Shown one piece after another: positions 25,781 through 33,644 of a stretch of DNA of 64,000 nt. The stretch spans positions 3,844,001 to 3,908,000 of the forward strand of contig NZ_AP019777.1 of the NCBI RefSeq assembly GCF_019669905.1. The letters run 5' to 3'. Source of the stretch: Methylomonas koyamae (GTDB taxonomy: Bacteria; Pseudomonadota; Gammaproteobacteria; Methylococcales; Methylomonadaceae). Position 1 is the first letter of the stretch. Every line of letters starts with the position of its first letter. The position numbers and the translations under genes are program-made. Under the pieces are notes generated by a model. The model worked only from the letters and a program-made list of their open reading frames with translations. It did not search any database and was not told the origin of the DNA.

Positions 25781-26288
25781 TTTAGTCAGCGATTCCTTAA
25801 CGGCATTGCTCCCATTCCGCCGGGTGCCGTGACGGCTGTTACGCGACGCTCCAAACCCAAGGTATTCCGGACAAATCCGCCGCGGTCTAGCTGTTGCAAA
25901 CCGGAAGCCGCCTAGACTTCACGGCCCTGCCCCGCTTTCGCGATAAAACCTGGATGAAATATTTTCGGCCGGCGCAAACAGAGATTTGCGGCAAATGCCA
26001 CAGGCTTGATAAGGCAAATAACATAGTTACCACAACAAAACCGGAAACGATTTTTTTATCCGATTGATTTAAAGCCGTTTATCAATTTATGTCTTGATTT
26101 TGCTTGGTTTAGAAAAACGCGTCCGAGATAATTCAGAAAATCGTCATATAGCAATATTTAATCTTGTAAAGCGTTTATATCTTCCCAATAATGTCTAAAA
26201 ACGCTACGAAATGTCGGCTTTATCCGACACCCTCAGTCGGCATTGAATTACAACTTTAGTCCGGCCAAGCCACTACGGAGAGGCTGTA

Positions 26289-26582
26289 ATGCGATATTCC
26301 TCGCTATGGTTTTTAAATGTTCTCGTTCAAGTTTCGCTGTTGAGCCTACTGCTGTTACATGCAAATTCAGCCGCCGACGGTCGGCATCCGCAGCTCGACC
26401 GTAAAGCCGCATTGGTAACCAACCTGCGCCTGACCGACCTGTGCCTGTTCACCGAAGCCCGCTACACCCGGCATTTGTCGCAAGCGGATCTGAACACCGC
26501 CTTTCAAGACCACCCGCTATCGCTGGAGCATTTTCCGTCCGGCTCGTTTACCCAACCCACCCTGCCGCGCGAGGCGCTATGA
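26289..26582 (+). CDS. Small exported protein, first gene of the NosL/ABC operon
   Basis: A 97-residue protein with a signal peptide (VQVSLLSLLLLHANSAA, about 11-29). The mature part is about 68 residues, with LRLTDLCLFTEARYTRHLSQADLNTAFQDHPLSLEHFPSG. That is one Cys and several His, a composition compatible with metal or haem contact. I do not recognise a family. GGAG lies 9 bp upstream of the ATG. Its stop overlaps the start of the permease gene (ATGA at 26579-26582), so the two are translationally coupled. The LTDLCLF..H..HPLSLEHFPSGSF wording suggests a conserved short periplasmic factor specific to this operon type. Confidence 0.75.
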   Translation: MRYSSLWFLNVLVQVSLLSLLLLHANSAADGRHPQLDRKAALVTNLRLTDLCLFTEARYTRHLSQADLNTAFQDHPLSLEHFPSGSFTQPTLPREAL

Positions 26583-27826
26583 ACGCCTGGATCGAAAAAC
26601 AACGTTACATCATCGATTTCACGATTTCGTCGCTGCTGCGGCGCAAGGTGAAAAACCTGGGCTTGCTGGCGCTGTATACCTTGATCGTGTTCATCCTGGC
26701 CTCGACGATGTTCTTCACCTACTCGATCAAGCGCGAAGCCAAGTTGATCCTGCAAGGCTCGCCGGAAATCGTGGTGCAGAAAATCGTCGCCGGCCGTCAC
26801 GATCTTTTGCCGGTGGCTTATCTGGACCAAATCAAGGCCATTCGCGGCGTGGCCGAGGTCGAGCCGCGGCTGTGGGGCTATTACTACGACAGCCTGGTGC
26901 AGGCCAACTACACGCTGTTGGTGCCGTCCAAACCGGTGGACAGCAATGCCTCAAAAGCCCGAACCACGGTCGTGGTCGATCCCAACGACCCGCACGCCGC
27001 CGATGTCAACAAACCGCTGTACGAATACGACGGCGCGCCGCCGGAGCCCAACACCATCGTGATCGGTAACGGCGTGGCGCGAATGCGCGAAATCGGCGCC
27101 GGCGATTTCATGCCGTTCATGAGCTTCGACGGCCAAATCATGAACCTGCGCGTCGCCGGCGTGCTATCGGCCGAATCCGAGTTGGTGTCGGCCGACTTGC
27201 TGCTGGTCAACGGCGAGGATTTCCGCAAATTGTTCGGCATCGCGCCCGAATTCGTTACCGATGCCGTCGTCACGGTGAAAAACCCCAGCGAGGTGGCGAC
27301 TGTGGCAGAAAAAATCAAGAAGAAGTTGCACAGCTCGCGGCCTATCGTCCGCGACGAAATCCTGCGCACCTACGACTCCATCTTCAACTGGCGCGGCGGC
27401 ATGATGATCGTGGTGTTTTCCGCAGCGGTGCTGGCTTTCGTGATCTTTGCCTGGGACAAGGCATCCGGCCTTAGCGCCGGCGAGCGGCGCGAGATCGGCA
27501 TCCTGAAGGCCGTGGGCTGGGAAACCTCCGACGTGATTCTGATGAAATTCTGGGAAGGCGCGATGGTCTCGCTGACCGCGTTTTTCAGCGGCGTGATCCT
27601 GGCTTACATCCATGTATTCTTCTTGGGTTCTGCAGTATTCGAGCCGGCCTTGAAGGGCTGGTCCGCACTGTATCCGCAGTTCGCTTTGACGCCGTTCGTC
27701 AATGCCGAGCAGTTGACCACGCTGTTTTTCCTGACCGTGGTGCCTTACACCGTTGCCACCATCGTGCCGACCTGGCGGGCGGCGACGATCGATCCCGACA
27801 GCGCGATGCGCCATACCGGAGAATAG
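26579..27826 (+). CDS. ABC transporter permease, FtsX/MacB type
   Basis: A 415-residue inner-membrane protein. An N-terminal membrane helix (LGLLALYTLIVFILASTMFF) is followed by a large periplasmic domain (about 60-280) and three more helices near 290-410 with ASGLSAGERREIGILKAVGWETSDVI, the conserved FtsX-like cytoplasmic loop. Proteins of this class usually do not import small solutes but act as mechanotransmitters or move lipids, lipoproteins or peptides. The start is the ATG overlapping the preceding stop; the frame extends upstream to 26441 but that part overlaps the first gene. It is followed after 2 bp by its ATPase. Pairing with NosL genes is like nosDFY-nosL loci, yet no NosD is present. 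Confidence 0.88.
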   Translation: MNAWIEKQRYIIDFTISSLLRRKVKNLGLLALYTLIVFILASTMFFTYSIKREAKLILQGSPEIVVQKIVAGRHDLLPVAYLDQIKAIRGVAEVEPRLWGYYYDSLVQANYTLLVPSKPVDSNASKARTTVVVDPNDPHAADVNKPLYEYDGAPPEPNTIVIGNGVARMREIGAGDFMPFMSFDGQIMNLRVAGVLSAESELVSADLLLVNGEDFRKLFGIAPEFVTDAVVTVKNPSEVATVAEKIKKKLHSSRPIVRDEILRTYDSIFNWRGGMMIVVFSAAVLAFVIFAWDKASGLSAGERREIGILKAVGWETSDVILMKFWEGAMVSLTAFFSGVILAYIHVFFLGSAVFEPALKGWSALYPQFALTPFVNAEQLTTLFFLTVVPYTVATIVPTWRAATIDPDSAMRHTGE

Positions 27827-27828
27827 CC

Positions 27829-28506
27829 ATGATCGAATTGTTCAATGTCCGCAAAGTGTTCAATGCCGGTAGCCCTAGCGAATATTCGGCCATCAACGGC
27901 GTCGATCTGCGCATCCACGAAAACAAGGTCACCGTGCTGAAAGGCCCGAGCGGCTCCGGCAAAACCACGTTATTAAGTATCGTCGGCTGCATGAGCCGGC
28001 CGTCGGCCGGACGGGTGAAATTGCAAGACCGCGAGATCACCAGCCTGCCGGAGCGGTTTTTGACCGATATCCGCCGCAAGACCTTCGGCTTTATATTCCA
28101 GCAGCCGAATCTGATTAAAGGCATTTCGGTGCTGGAGAACGTAATGTTGCCGGCTTATCCGTTAGGCGAGAAACGCTCGCTGCTGAAAGCCAAGGCTTTG
28201 AAAGGCCTGGACGAACTGAGTTTGGGCCACAAGGCGGTGTCCCATGTCGAATGGTTGTCCGGCGGCGAAGCGCAACGGGTGGCTATTGTTCGCGCCTTGA
28301 TCAACGACCCGCAAATCATCATCGCCGACGAACCGACCGCGCACCTGGATACCAAGCTGTCCTACCGCTTCATGGAAATCGTCGACCAGTTCAAGGCCCG
28401 CGGCAAGACCGTGATCATCACCAGCCACGATCCCCTGGTTTACGACTCGCAAATCGTCGACCACGTGGTCAACTTGCGCGACGGCAAACTCGAGAGTCCG
28501 GCGTGA
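27829..28506 (+). CDS. ABC transporter ATP-binding protein, MacB/LolD type
   Basis: A 225-residue ATPase with Walker A GPSGSGKTT (about 43-51), the Q-loop in FIFQQPNLIKG, signature LSGGEAQR, Walker B IIIADEPTAHLD and the switch ITSHD. The sequence is closest in style to LolD/MacB/FtsE-class ATPases that pair with FtsX-like permeases, which agrees with its neighbour. It lies 2 bp after the permease and its stop overlaps the next GTG start (GTGA). Confidence 0.93.
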   Translation: MIELFNVRKVFNAGSPSEYSAINGVDLRIHENKVTVLKGPSGSGKTTLLSIVGCMSRPSAGRVKLQDREITSLPERFLTDIRRKTFGFIFQQPNLIKGISVLENVMLPAYPLGEKRSLLKAKALKGLDELSLGHKAVSHVEWLSGGEAQRVAIVRALINDPQIIIADEPTAHLDTKLSYRFMEIVDQFKARGKTVIITSHDPLVYDSQIVDHVVNLRDGKLESPA

Positions 28507-29516
28507 TCCTGAACCCCACCGTCATCGCCAATCTGCTGGCCTCCTACACCTCTAGCGGCATGTTGGTGTATGCGGCCTACTACGGCGTGCAGATTCTGAA
28601 GCACTGGAATATTGAGAGCGGCGACGAGTTGCAACTGGTGTTGGAGCGCAAGACTTATTTGATTTCGACAGTGCTGAGCTTCGTATTCGGTCTGCAGTTG
28701 CTGTCGCTGTTTTTGTACATCTTCACCGCCGACGCTTTGTGCCCACTGTTCGTCGGTGCGATGTGCGCGGCCGGCACCTTGAACGTCAACGGATTCGGTT
28801 ATCCGACCCTGGAACTGAAAATCCTCAATTTTCTGCTGGCCGGGCTGTGGCTGGTGCTGAACCACGCCGACAACCAAGGCTACGACTATCCGTTGATCAA
28901 GAAAAAATACCTGCTGCTGACGCTGATCACGCCGTTCATCGTGCTGGAAACGGTGCTGGAAAGCTTTTACTTTCTAGGCATGCAGGCCGACGTGATCACC
29001 TCCTGCTGCGGCAGTTTGTTCAGCAGCGAGAAACAAGGCGGCCTCGGTTCGGAAATTGCCGCGCTGCCGGCCAAGCCTATGTTGTGGGTGTTCTACGGAG
29101 CGATGACGATCACCTTGAGCGGCGGCCTGTGGCTTTACCGCACAGGCCGCGGCGGCTTTCTTTACGCCGGCTTGAGCCTGGCGATGTTCGGCACTGCCTT
29201 GCTGGCGATCATCTCGGCGATTTCGCTGTACATCTACGAGCTGCCGACCCACCACTGCCCGTTCTGCATCATCATGGAGGATTACCACTACGTCGGCTAT
29301 CTACTGTATGTGCTGCTGTTCGGCGCGGCGGTGACCGGCATCGGCGCCGGCTTGCTAACCGCATTCGGTAACGTCGGCAGCCTACAACAAGAACTGCCGG
29401 GCTTGATCCGGAAATTGACATTGGCCTCGCTGGCCTTGTTTGCACTGTTCACCGCCCTGGTCAGTTACGAGGTTGCCACTTCGAGCCTGGTGCTGAGTTA
29501 CGAGGTGGTTTATTAG
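28503..29516 (+). CDS. Polytopic membrane protein with SCC and HHCPFC motifs
   Basis: A 337-residue protein with about eight hydrophobic segments and a GTG start overlapping the stop of the ATPase gene. Two cysteine sites stand out: TSCCGSLFSS in one loop (about residue 162) and THHCPFCIIMEDYHY in another (about 252-266). CPFC next to two histidines is reminiscent of vitamin K epoxide reductase-type or thioredoxin-like redox sites, or of a metal-transfer site. I do not recognise a named family. Tight coupling with the ABC genes and following NosL suggests it supplies electrons to, or passes metal through, the membrane for this system; this is an inference. Confidence 0.75.
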   Translation: MILNPTVIANLLASYTSSGMLVYAAYYGVQILKHWNIESGDELQLVLERKTYLISTVLSFVFGLQLLSLFLYIFTADALCPLFVGAMCAAGTLNVNGFGYPTLELKILNFLLAGLWLVLNHADNQGYDYPLIKKKYLLLTLITPFIVLETVLESFYFLGMQADVITSCCGSLFSSEKQGGLGSEIAALPAKPMLWVFYGAMTITLSGGLWLYRTGRGGFLYAGLSLAMFGTALLAIISAISLYIYELPTHHCPFCIIMEDYHYVGYLLYVLLFGAAVTGIGAGLLTAFGNVGSLQQELPGLIRKLTLASLALFALFTALVSYEVATSSLVLSYEVVY

Positions 29517-29530
29517 TTTCGGGGGAAACG

Positions 29531-30031
29531 ATGAAAACAAAGTTTGATTCGACTCAATGGCTGCTGGCCGCACTTTGCTTAGTTTGGTTACTGGCGGTCT
29601 CAGAGAGCCGCGCCGACCAGAAGATCGAAATCACCAAGCAGGACCGCTGCCCGGTATGCGGCATGTTCGTTTACAAATACCCGAAATGGGTCGCGCAAAT
29701 CTATTTCAACGACGGTAGCGCCTATTTCTACGACGGCGCCAAAGACATGTTCAAACATATCTTCAACACCCAGCAATACACGCCGGGCAAAACCGCCGAA
29801 ATGATGACTGAGGTTTGGGTGACCGATTACTACGAGGTGGAGTTGATCGACGCCAAGTCAGCCTATTACGTGATCGGTTCCGACGTGCTGGGGCCGATGG
29901 GCCACGAACTTTTGCCGTTCAGGGATCAGGCAGCAGCGCAGGAGTTTATGGAAGACCATAAAGGCAAATCGATCATGCGTTTCCAGGAAGTGACGCCGGC
30001 CGTGATCGAATCGCTGGATAGAAAGGGCTAA
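29531..30031 (+). CDS. nosL: NosL-family copper-binding protein, exported
   Basis: A 166-residue protein with an N-terminal signal or anchor segment (LLAALCLVWLLAVSESRA) and a NosL domain containing DRCPVCGMFVYKYPKW (CxxC-GM, about 39-53). A DGSAYFYDGAKDMFKHIF segment and a final MRFQEVTP follow. NosL proteins bind Cu(I) and help build the CuZ centre of nitrous oxide reductase. No nosZ is present here, and the signal lacks a lipobox, so it may serve another cuproenzyme. It is the fifth gene of the operon, 14 bp after the CPFC membrane protein and 2 bp before a thioredoxin-like lipoprotein. Confidence 0.85.
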   Translation: MKTKFDSTQWLLAALCLVWLLAVSESRADQKIEITKQDRCPVCGMFVYKYPKWVAQIYFNDGSAYFYDGAKDMFKHIFNTQQYTPGKTAEMMTEVWVTDYYEVELIDAKSAYYVIGSDVLGPMGHELLPFRDQAAAQEFMEDHKGKSIMRFQEVTPAVIESLDRKG

Positions 30032-30033
30032 CG

Positions 30034-30534
30034 ATGCATCGCCTCTGGTTTCCAACGTTGCTGGTGTTTATCGCGCTGGGACTAGGCGCCTGCAAACGCG
30101 GCAGCGGACCACAGCTCGACGATCCGGCGCCGCAAGTCGAGCTGCCGGATTTTCGGGGCAAAACCTGGCAATTGCCGGGCGACCTGCGCGGCAAAGTCTG
30201 GCTGGTACGGTTCTGGTCGCTGGACTGCCACCTGTGCGACAAGGACATTTTGCTGGGACTAGAAACGCTCCGGCAAAAATACCAAGACCGCGGCTTCGTG
30301 CCGGTTGCGGTCAATGTCGGCGAATACGACGCCAACGACGAACGTTGGCAACGCTTCGCCAAACTGAGCTACCCGATGCTGAGCGACGCACGCGGGATTG
30401 CCGCCAAAAAATTCGGCGTGGTTGGGTTACCGACCACCTTCGTGATTGATGCCGACGGCATATTGCGGGAAAAGCGAGTCGGCGACGCCGGCTTGGACGG
30501 CTACGAGCAGCTTATTACGACAATCGTGAAGTAA
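30034..30534 (+). CDS. TlpA/ResA-like thioredoxin-fold lipoprotein
   Basis: A 166-residue protein with a lipobox LGAC (Cys20) and a thioredoxin fold of the TlpA/AhpC-TSA type: GKVWLVRFWSLDCHLCDKD carries the active-site CHLC (about 68-71), and GLPTTFVIDADG the cis-proline region. Such periplasmic proteins reduce disulfides in cytochrome c or copper-protein assembly, for example keeping CuA or NosL-type cysteines reduced. The gene lies between the two NosL-type genes of the operon, supporting a role in cysteine or copper redox chemistry. Confidence 0.88.
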   Translation: MHRLWFPTLLVFIALGLGACKRGSGPQLDDPAPQVELPDFRGKTWQLPGDLRGKVWLVRFWSLDCHLCDKDILLGLETLRQKYQDRGFVPVAVNVGEYDANDERWQRFAKLSYPMLSDARGIAAKKFGVVGLPTTFVIDADGILREKRVGDAGLDGYEQLITTIVK

Positions 30535-30544
30535 GGAGAACGCA

Positions 30545-32017
30545 ATGAAGACGAAACTTATAATACGGATAGTGTTGTTATGCCAATGGCTATTGCTACC
30601 GGCCTGGGTTTGGGCAGAATCGCCGCAAATGACCCCGGTCGTGGTATCGCCGCACGAACACGAACATAAAGAACGCCCGAGCTGCCGGGTATGCGGCATG
30701 TGGATAGACCAATACATCAAAACCGCAGGCGTCATCACCTATAAAAACGACGACAAAGAATACACCTGCGGCGTGGCCTGTTTGCTCAGGGAAATCGACG
30801 ATGTCGGCGGCATTTCCGAATTGAAGTCGGCCAAGGTCACCGATTGGGTGTCCGGCAAACTGGTCGACGCCGAGACGGCAACTTACGTCCTGGGCAGCAA
30901 GGTGATTCCGGACATGCTGCCCAATTACATCGCCTTTGCCGAACGCTCCGAGGCCGAAGCCTTCGCCGCCAAAGAAGGCGGCGAAATCATCGACTTTGCT
31001 GCCGCTTTCGCGGACGTGTCGCCGGTCGGCACCACCGCGCCATTCCGGATTCGGACCGCGGTCACGCCGGGCGCCGGCAACTTCAGCGTCGGCATGGTGT
31101 ATGGTTACATGGAGAAAAGCGCGGTCAAAAACGGCTCCAACGGCGTCGATCCGAGCACCTTCATCCACGGCAACCGTGGCCAGCGCCAAGCTCCCGAGGA
31201 AGTCAAAATCCACAATCAGGCCTTCACCTTGAACTATTCGCCGACCGACAGTTTGGCCTTGTTCATGAACATTCCGTTCGCCGAACGCCGCACTAAAACC
31301 CTGAACCAATCGGCGCCAACCGCAGCGCAAAGCTTCAGCGAAACCGTGCAGGACGAGAGCGGCATCGGCGATATTACATTGGAAGGCCGCTACAACTTCT
31401 GGCACAGCACCCATTACGACAAATTTGCCAGCTTGTTGCTGGGTACTACGTTACCGACCGGCGATTTCAACGCCACCCGCGCCGCAAATGCGATCGTCGG
31501 CAGAAATCTGGTGGCGATGGGCCCGGCGCTGCAATCGGGCAAAGAGGTTGCCACCTTCACCGGCGGCTTACTGTATTCGCAACGTTGGAAAGATTTCTGG
31601 CTGCACGCGTCCGCACTCTACAACGTAAATCCGGAGAACGACGAACAATTCAAATTCGGCGACGTGTTGACCGGCGGCTTGGCGCTGCATTACACGCCAA
31701 ACTATGACGTGATGGTCGGTATCGAACTGGATTCCAGCTACACCCAGAAAAACGAGGATATGGGGTACAAGATCGGTAACAGCGGCGGCTTGGTGACGAA
31801 CTTGGCTTTCGTCGGCGACTGGCGCTTCATGAACGCCTTCGGCGGCAACTTTAAACTGCGCGGCTCGGTCGGCCTGCCGATCTACGAGGATTTGAATTCG
31901 TTCCGGGTTGCCTACGGCGCCAACAACCGCTTTAACCTGACCCAGGTGCAGCCCGGAGACGGCTTCTTCGCCAACTTGGCGATCCAGTGGACGTACCGCG
32001 AAGCGCCGAATTACTGA
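30545..32017 (+). CDS. NosL domain fused to an outer-membrane beta-barrel
   Basis: A 490-residue protein. A signal peptide (about 1-22, ..LPAWVWA-ESP) and a His/Glu-rich stretch (SPHEHEHKER) lead into a NosL domain with SCRVCGMWIDQYIK and EYTCGVACLLRE (about 40-165). The remainder (about 170-490) has alternating aromatic/polar strands, e.g. FSVGMVYGYMEK, FTLNYSPTDSLALFMNIPF, GDITLEGRYNFW and FANLAIQWTYREA. This pattern fits an outer-membrane beta-barrel of the phenol MetA/transporter type with a terminal aromatic strand. I know of no described NosL-barrel fusion, though I could not search. The architecture would put a copper site at the periplasmic face of an outer-membrane channel. Confidence 0.8.
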   Translation: MKTKLIIRIVLLCQWLLLPAWVWAESPQMTPVVVSPHEHEHKERPSCRVCGMWIDQYIKTAGVITYKNDDKEYTCGVACLLREIDDVGGISELKSAKVTDWVSGKLVDAETATYVLGSKVIPDMLPNYIAFAERSEAEAFAAKEGGEIIDFAAAFADVSPVGTTAPFRIRTAVTPGAGNFSVGMVYGYMEKSAVKNGSNGVDPSTFIHGNRGQRQAPEEVKIHNQAFTLNYSPTDSLALFMNIPFAERRTKTLNQSAPTAAQSFSETVQDESGIGDITLEGRYNFWHSTHYDKFASLLLGTTLPTGDFNATRAANAIVGRNLVAMGPALQSGKEVATFTGGLLYSQRWKDFWLHASALYNVNPENDEQFKFGDVLTGGLALHYTPNYDVMVGIELDSSYTQKNEDMGYKIGNSGGLVTNLAFVGDWRFMNAFGGNFKLRGSVGLPIYEDLNSFRVAYGANNRFNLTQVQPGDGFFANLAIQWTYREAPNY

Positions 32018-32103
32018 CCTTATGCGCACAACGGCCGGCTCGGCGAACCTTAGCCGAACCGGCTATTTACAAATAGTCTCGCCGATTGAGGTCCTGTAGC
32101 GAT

Positions 32104-32565
32104 ATGTTTGCACCAGCCCGATCAGCCTTGGCGCTCGGCCTTGCGTTTGCGGCCTTGGCTGCAACCTGGGCCGAGGATACGCAACCGTTGCTACACCCCG
32201 ACGAGGCCTTTCAATTTTCCGCCGAACTGGTTGGCCGCGATACGCTGGCGCTGTCCTGGGATATTGCCGACGGTTATTACCTGTACCGGCAAAAATTCAA
32301 ATTCGCTGCGCAAACCGCCGATATCGTAATTGATGCGCCGTCGTTTCCCACCGGCCAAAACCGGCAGGACCCGCAATTCGGCAATGTGGAAATATTTCGA
32401 GAACGCCTGGAACTGGTATTGCCGTTTCAACGCCGTTCGGCCGCTGCGGAGACATTGAATCTGGAAGTCACTTATCAGGGCTGCGCGGATATCGGCGTTT
32501 GTTACTTGCCGATACGGAAAACCATAGGTTTCGATTTGCCCGAAGCTGCAGCCAGGCCCGAATAA
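32104..32565 (+). CDS. Stand-alone DsbD-alpha-like periplasmic domain
   Basis: A 153-residue secreted protein with a signal peptide (..LAFAALAATWA-EDT). The sequence PDEAFQFSAELVGRDTLALSWDIADGYYLYRQKFKF and the cysteine pair in TYQGCADIGVCYLP match the N-terminal immunoglobulin-like domain of DsbD, which normally hands electrons from the DsbD membrane core to periplasmic thioredoxins. The DsbD membrane and gamma domains are absent. It lies 86 bp after the NosL-barrel gene, in the same direction, probably at the end of the same transcript. It could take electrons from the CPFC membrane protein or a separate CcdA-like protein. Confidence 0.85.
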   Translation: MFAPARSALALGLAFAALAATWAEDTQPLLHPDEAFQFSAELVGRDTLALSWDIADGYYLYRQKFKFAAQTADIVIDAPSFPTGQNRQDPQFGNVEIFRERLELVLPFQRRSAAAETLNLEVTYQGCADIGVCYLPIRKTIGFDLPEAAARPE

Positions 32566-32655
32566 GGCCGGTCCGGTTTTGCCTGGCAGACAAAGGCCCT
32601 GCCAGCGTATCCGCTAATGCGGGATTGCGCGCCAGCTTCCGCTATCGCAGCGCGC

Positions 32656-32687
32656 AAAAAAACGGCGGCATGCCGAACATGCCGCCG
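32656..32687 (-). terminator. Terminator for the minus-strand PEP-CTERM gene
   Basis: CGGCGGCATG (32663-32672) pairs with CATGCCGCCG (32678-32687) around a 5-nt loop. A-run 32656-32662 is the T-tract on the minus strand. It can also block the plus-strand operon. Confidence 0.88.
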
Positions 32688-32727
32688 CAGTTTGCTAAGT
32701 CCACGTCCCTGCGTCGTTTTTTCCAAA

Positions 32728-33474
32728 TCAGGCTTTGCGGCGGGAAACGCCCAAAAACCCCGCCAGTGCGGAACCGAACAACCAAACCGCGCCCGGCACT
32801 GGCACGGCGGCGACCGAGAAGTTTTCGGTGTTGGGTACGCGCGCTGCGAAGCTACCGTCGCCCAGATTGGTCCAGTTGGCGTTAGCGTTGACCAATAGCC
32901 GGTAGTCGGCGAAAGCCGCTTCGCCGCTGCGCGGGCCGGCGTATTCGGCATAGTCGGTGCCGCTGTTCAATTGCACCGCGCTGCTGCCGACCGCCAGTCC
33001 GGTATTGGCCAGGGTACCGTTGCTGCCGAAGCCGCCGTTGGAAATGGCCGCCAAAAAGGTGGTGGGCGTATTGGCGTTGCTGCCTAGCAGCGCGTAAATC
33101 GTTTCGTTGCTGGCATTGATGCCGTTGTCGCCGCCAGCGCCGAACAGGGAGCCGACCGATACCGACCGCGAGGCTTGGTCGTATTTGCTGAAGCGAATCA
33201 CGGTGCCGGCCAAAATCGGCGCGGCTCCGCTATTCCAGGACAGCACGCCTTCGCCGCTGTTGAACGCGCCGCCGGCACCGATGGTATTGCCGTTCCATTC
33301 GTTGTCGTTGAAATGGATGGTGGTATTCGCGCCGATCTCGACGAAAGCCACCAACGAAAATCCGTCTTCGTCGGCATTAAACGAGGTAAAGGCGATATCG
33401 CCCGTGGTCAAAGCCGCGTGGGCATTCGCGCCGGCCACCAGCAACAGGGCCGAAACAATTGTGTTGCGAAACAT
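32728..33474 (-). CDS. PEP-CTERM sorting domain protein
   Basis: A 248-residue secreted protein with a signal peptide (about 1-22, ..GANAHA-ALT) and a C-terminal VPVPGAVWLFGSALAGFLG followed by SRRKA. The mature domain (GDIAFTSFNADEDGFSLVAFVEIGANTTIHFNDNEWNG) resembles the lamin-tail-like or DUF-type beta domain found in several PEP-CTERM proteins; no catalytic residues are visible. The start is the ATG at 33474, with AGGAGA upstream; the frame could extend six residues but the SD supports this start. The PEP-CTERM tail implies exosortase processing and surface attachment. Confidence 0.87.
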   Translation of the reverse strand: MFRNTIVSALLLVAGANAHAALTTGDIAFTSFNADEDGFSLVAFVEIGANTTIHFNDNEWNGNTIGAGGAFNSGEGVLSWNSGAAPILAGTVIRFSKYDQASRSVSVGSLFGAGGDNGINASNETIYALLGSNANTPTTFLAAISNGGFGSNGTLANTGLAVGSSAVQLNSGTDYAEYAGPRSGEAAFADYRLLVNANANWTNLGDGSFAARVPNTENFSVAAVPVPGAVWLFGSALAGFLGVSRRKA

Positions 33475-33644
33475 CGAGTTCTCCTGGTTCAAAATTGGGA
33501 TTGGCTGAATTCGAGGCTTAAACCTCTACCGAATCGGCCGGCCGCTGCAGCGGCCGCATCGACTTCGATATCGCCCAATGTTAACCAGCTCACAAGAATG
33601 TAAAGCGTCAACTCGGTTAAGGTTTGGTGAAATGTAATACGCGG

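Larger units (their letters stand above)
25417..26288. other. Long gene-free region upstream of the NosL operon
   Basis: These 870 bp hold two families of dispersed palindromic repeats (25639 and 25711) and then an AT-rich stretch (about 26000-26280) likely to contain the promoter of the next operon. Short frames such as 25429-25632 have no protein-like character. No RNA gene is recognised. Confidence 0.6.

Noticed and set aside
26289-32565. Reading the operon as a standard nosDFYL cluster
   Set aside because: The permease is FtsX-type rather than NosY, no NosD repeat protein is present, and nosZ and nosR are absent.
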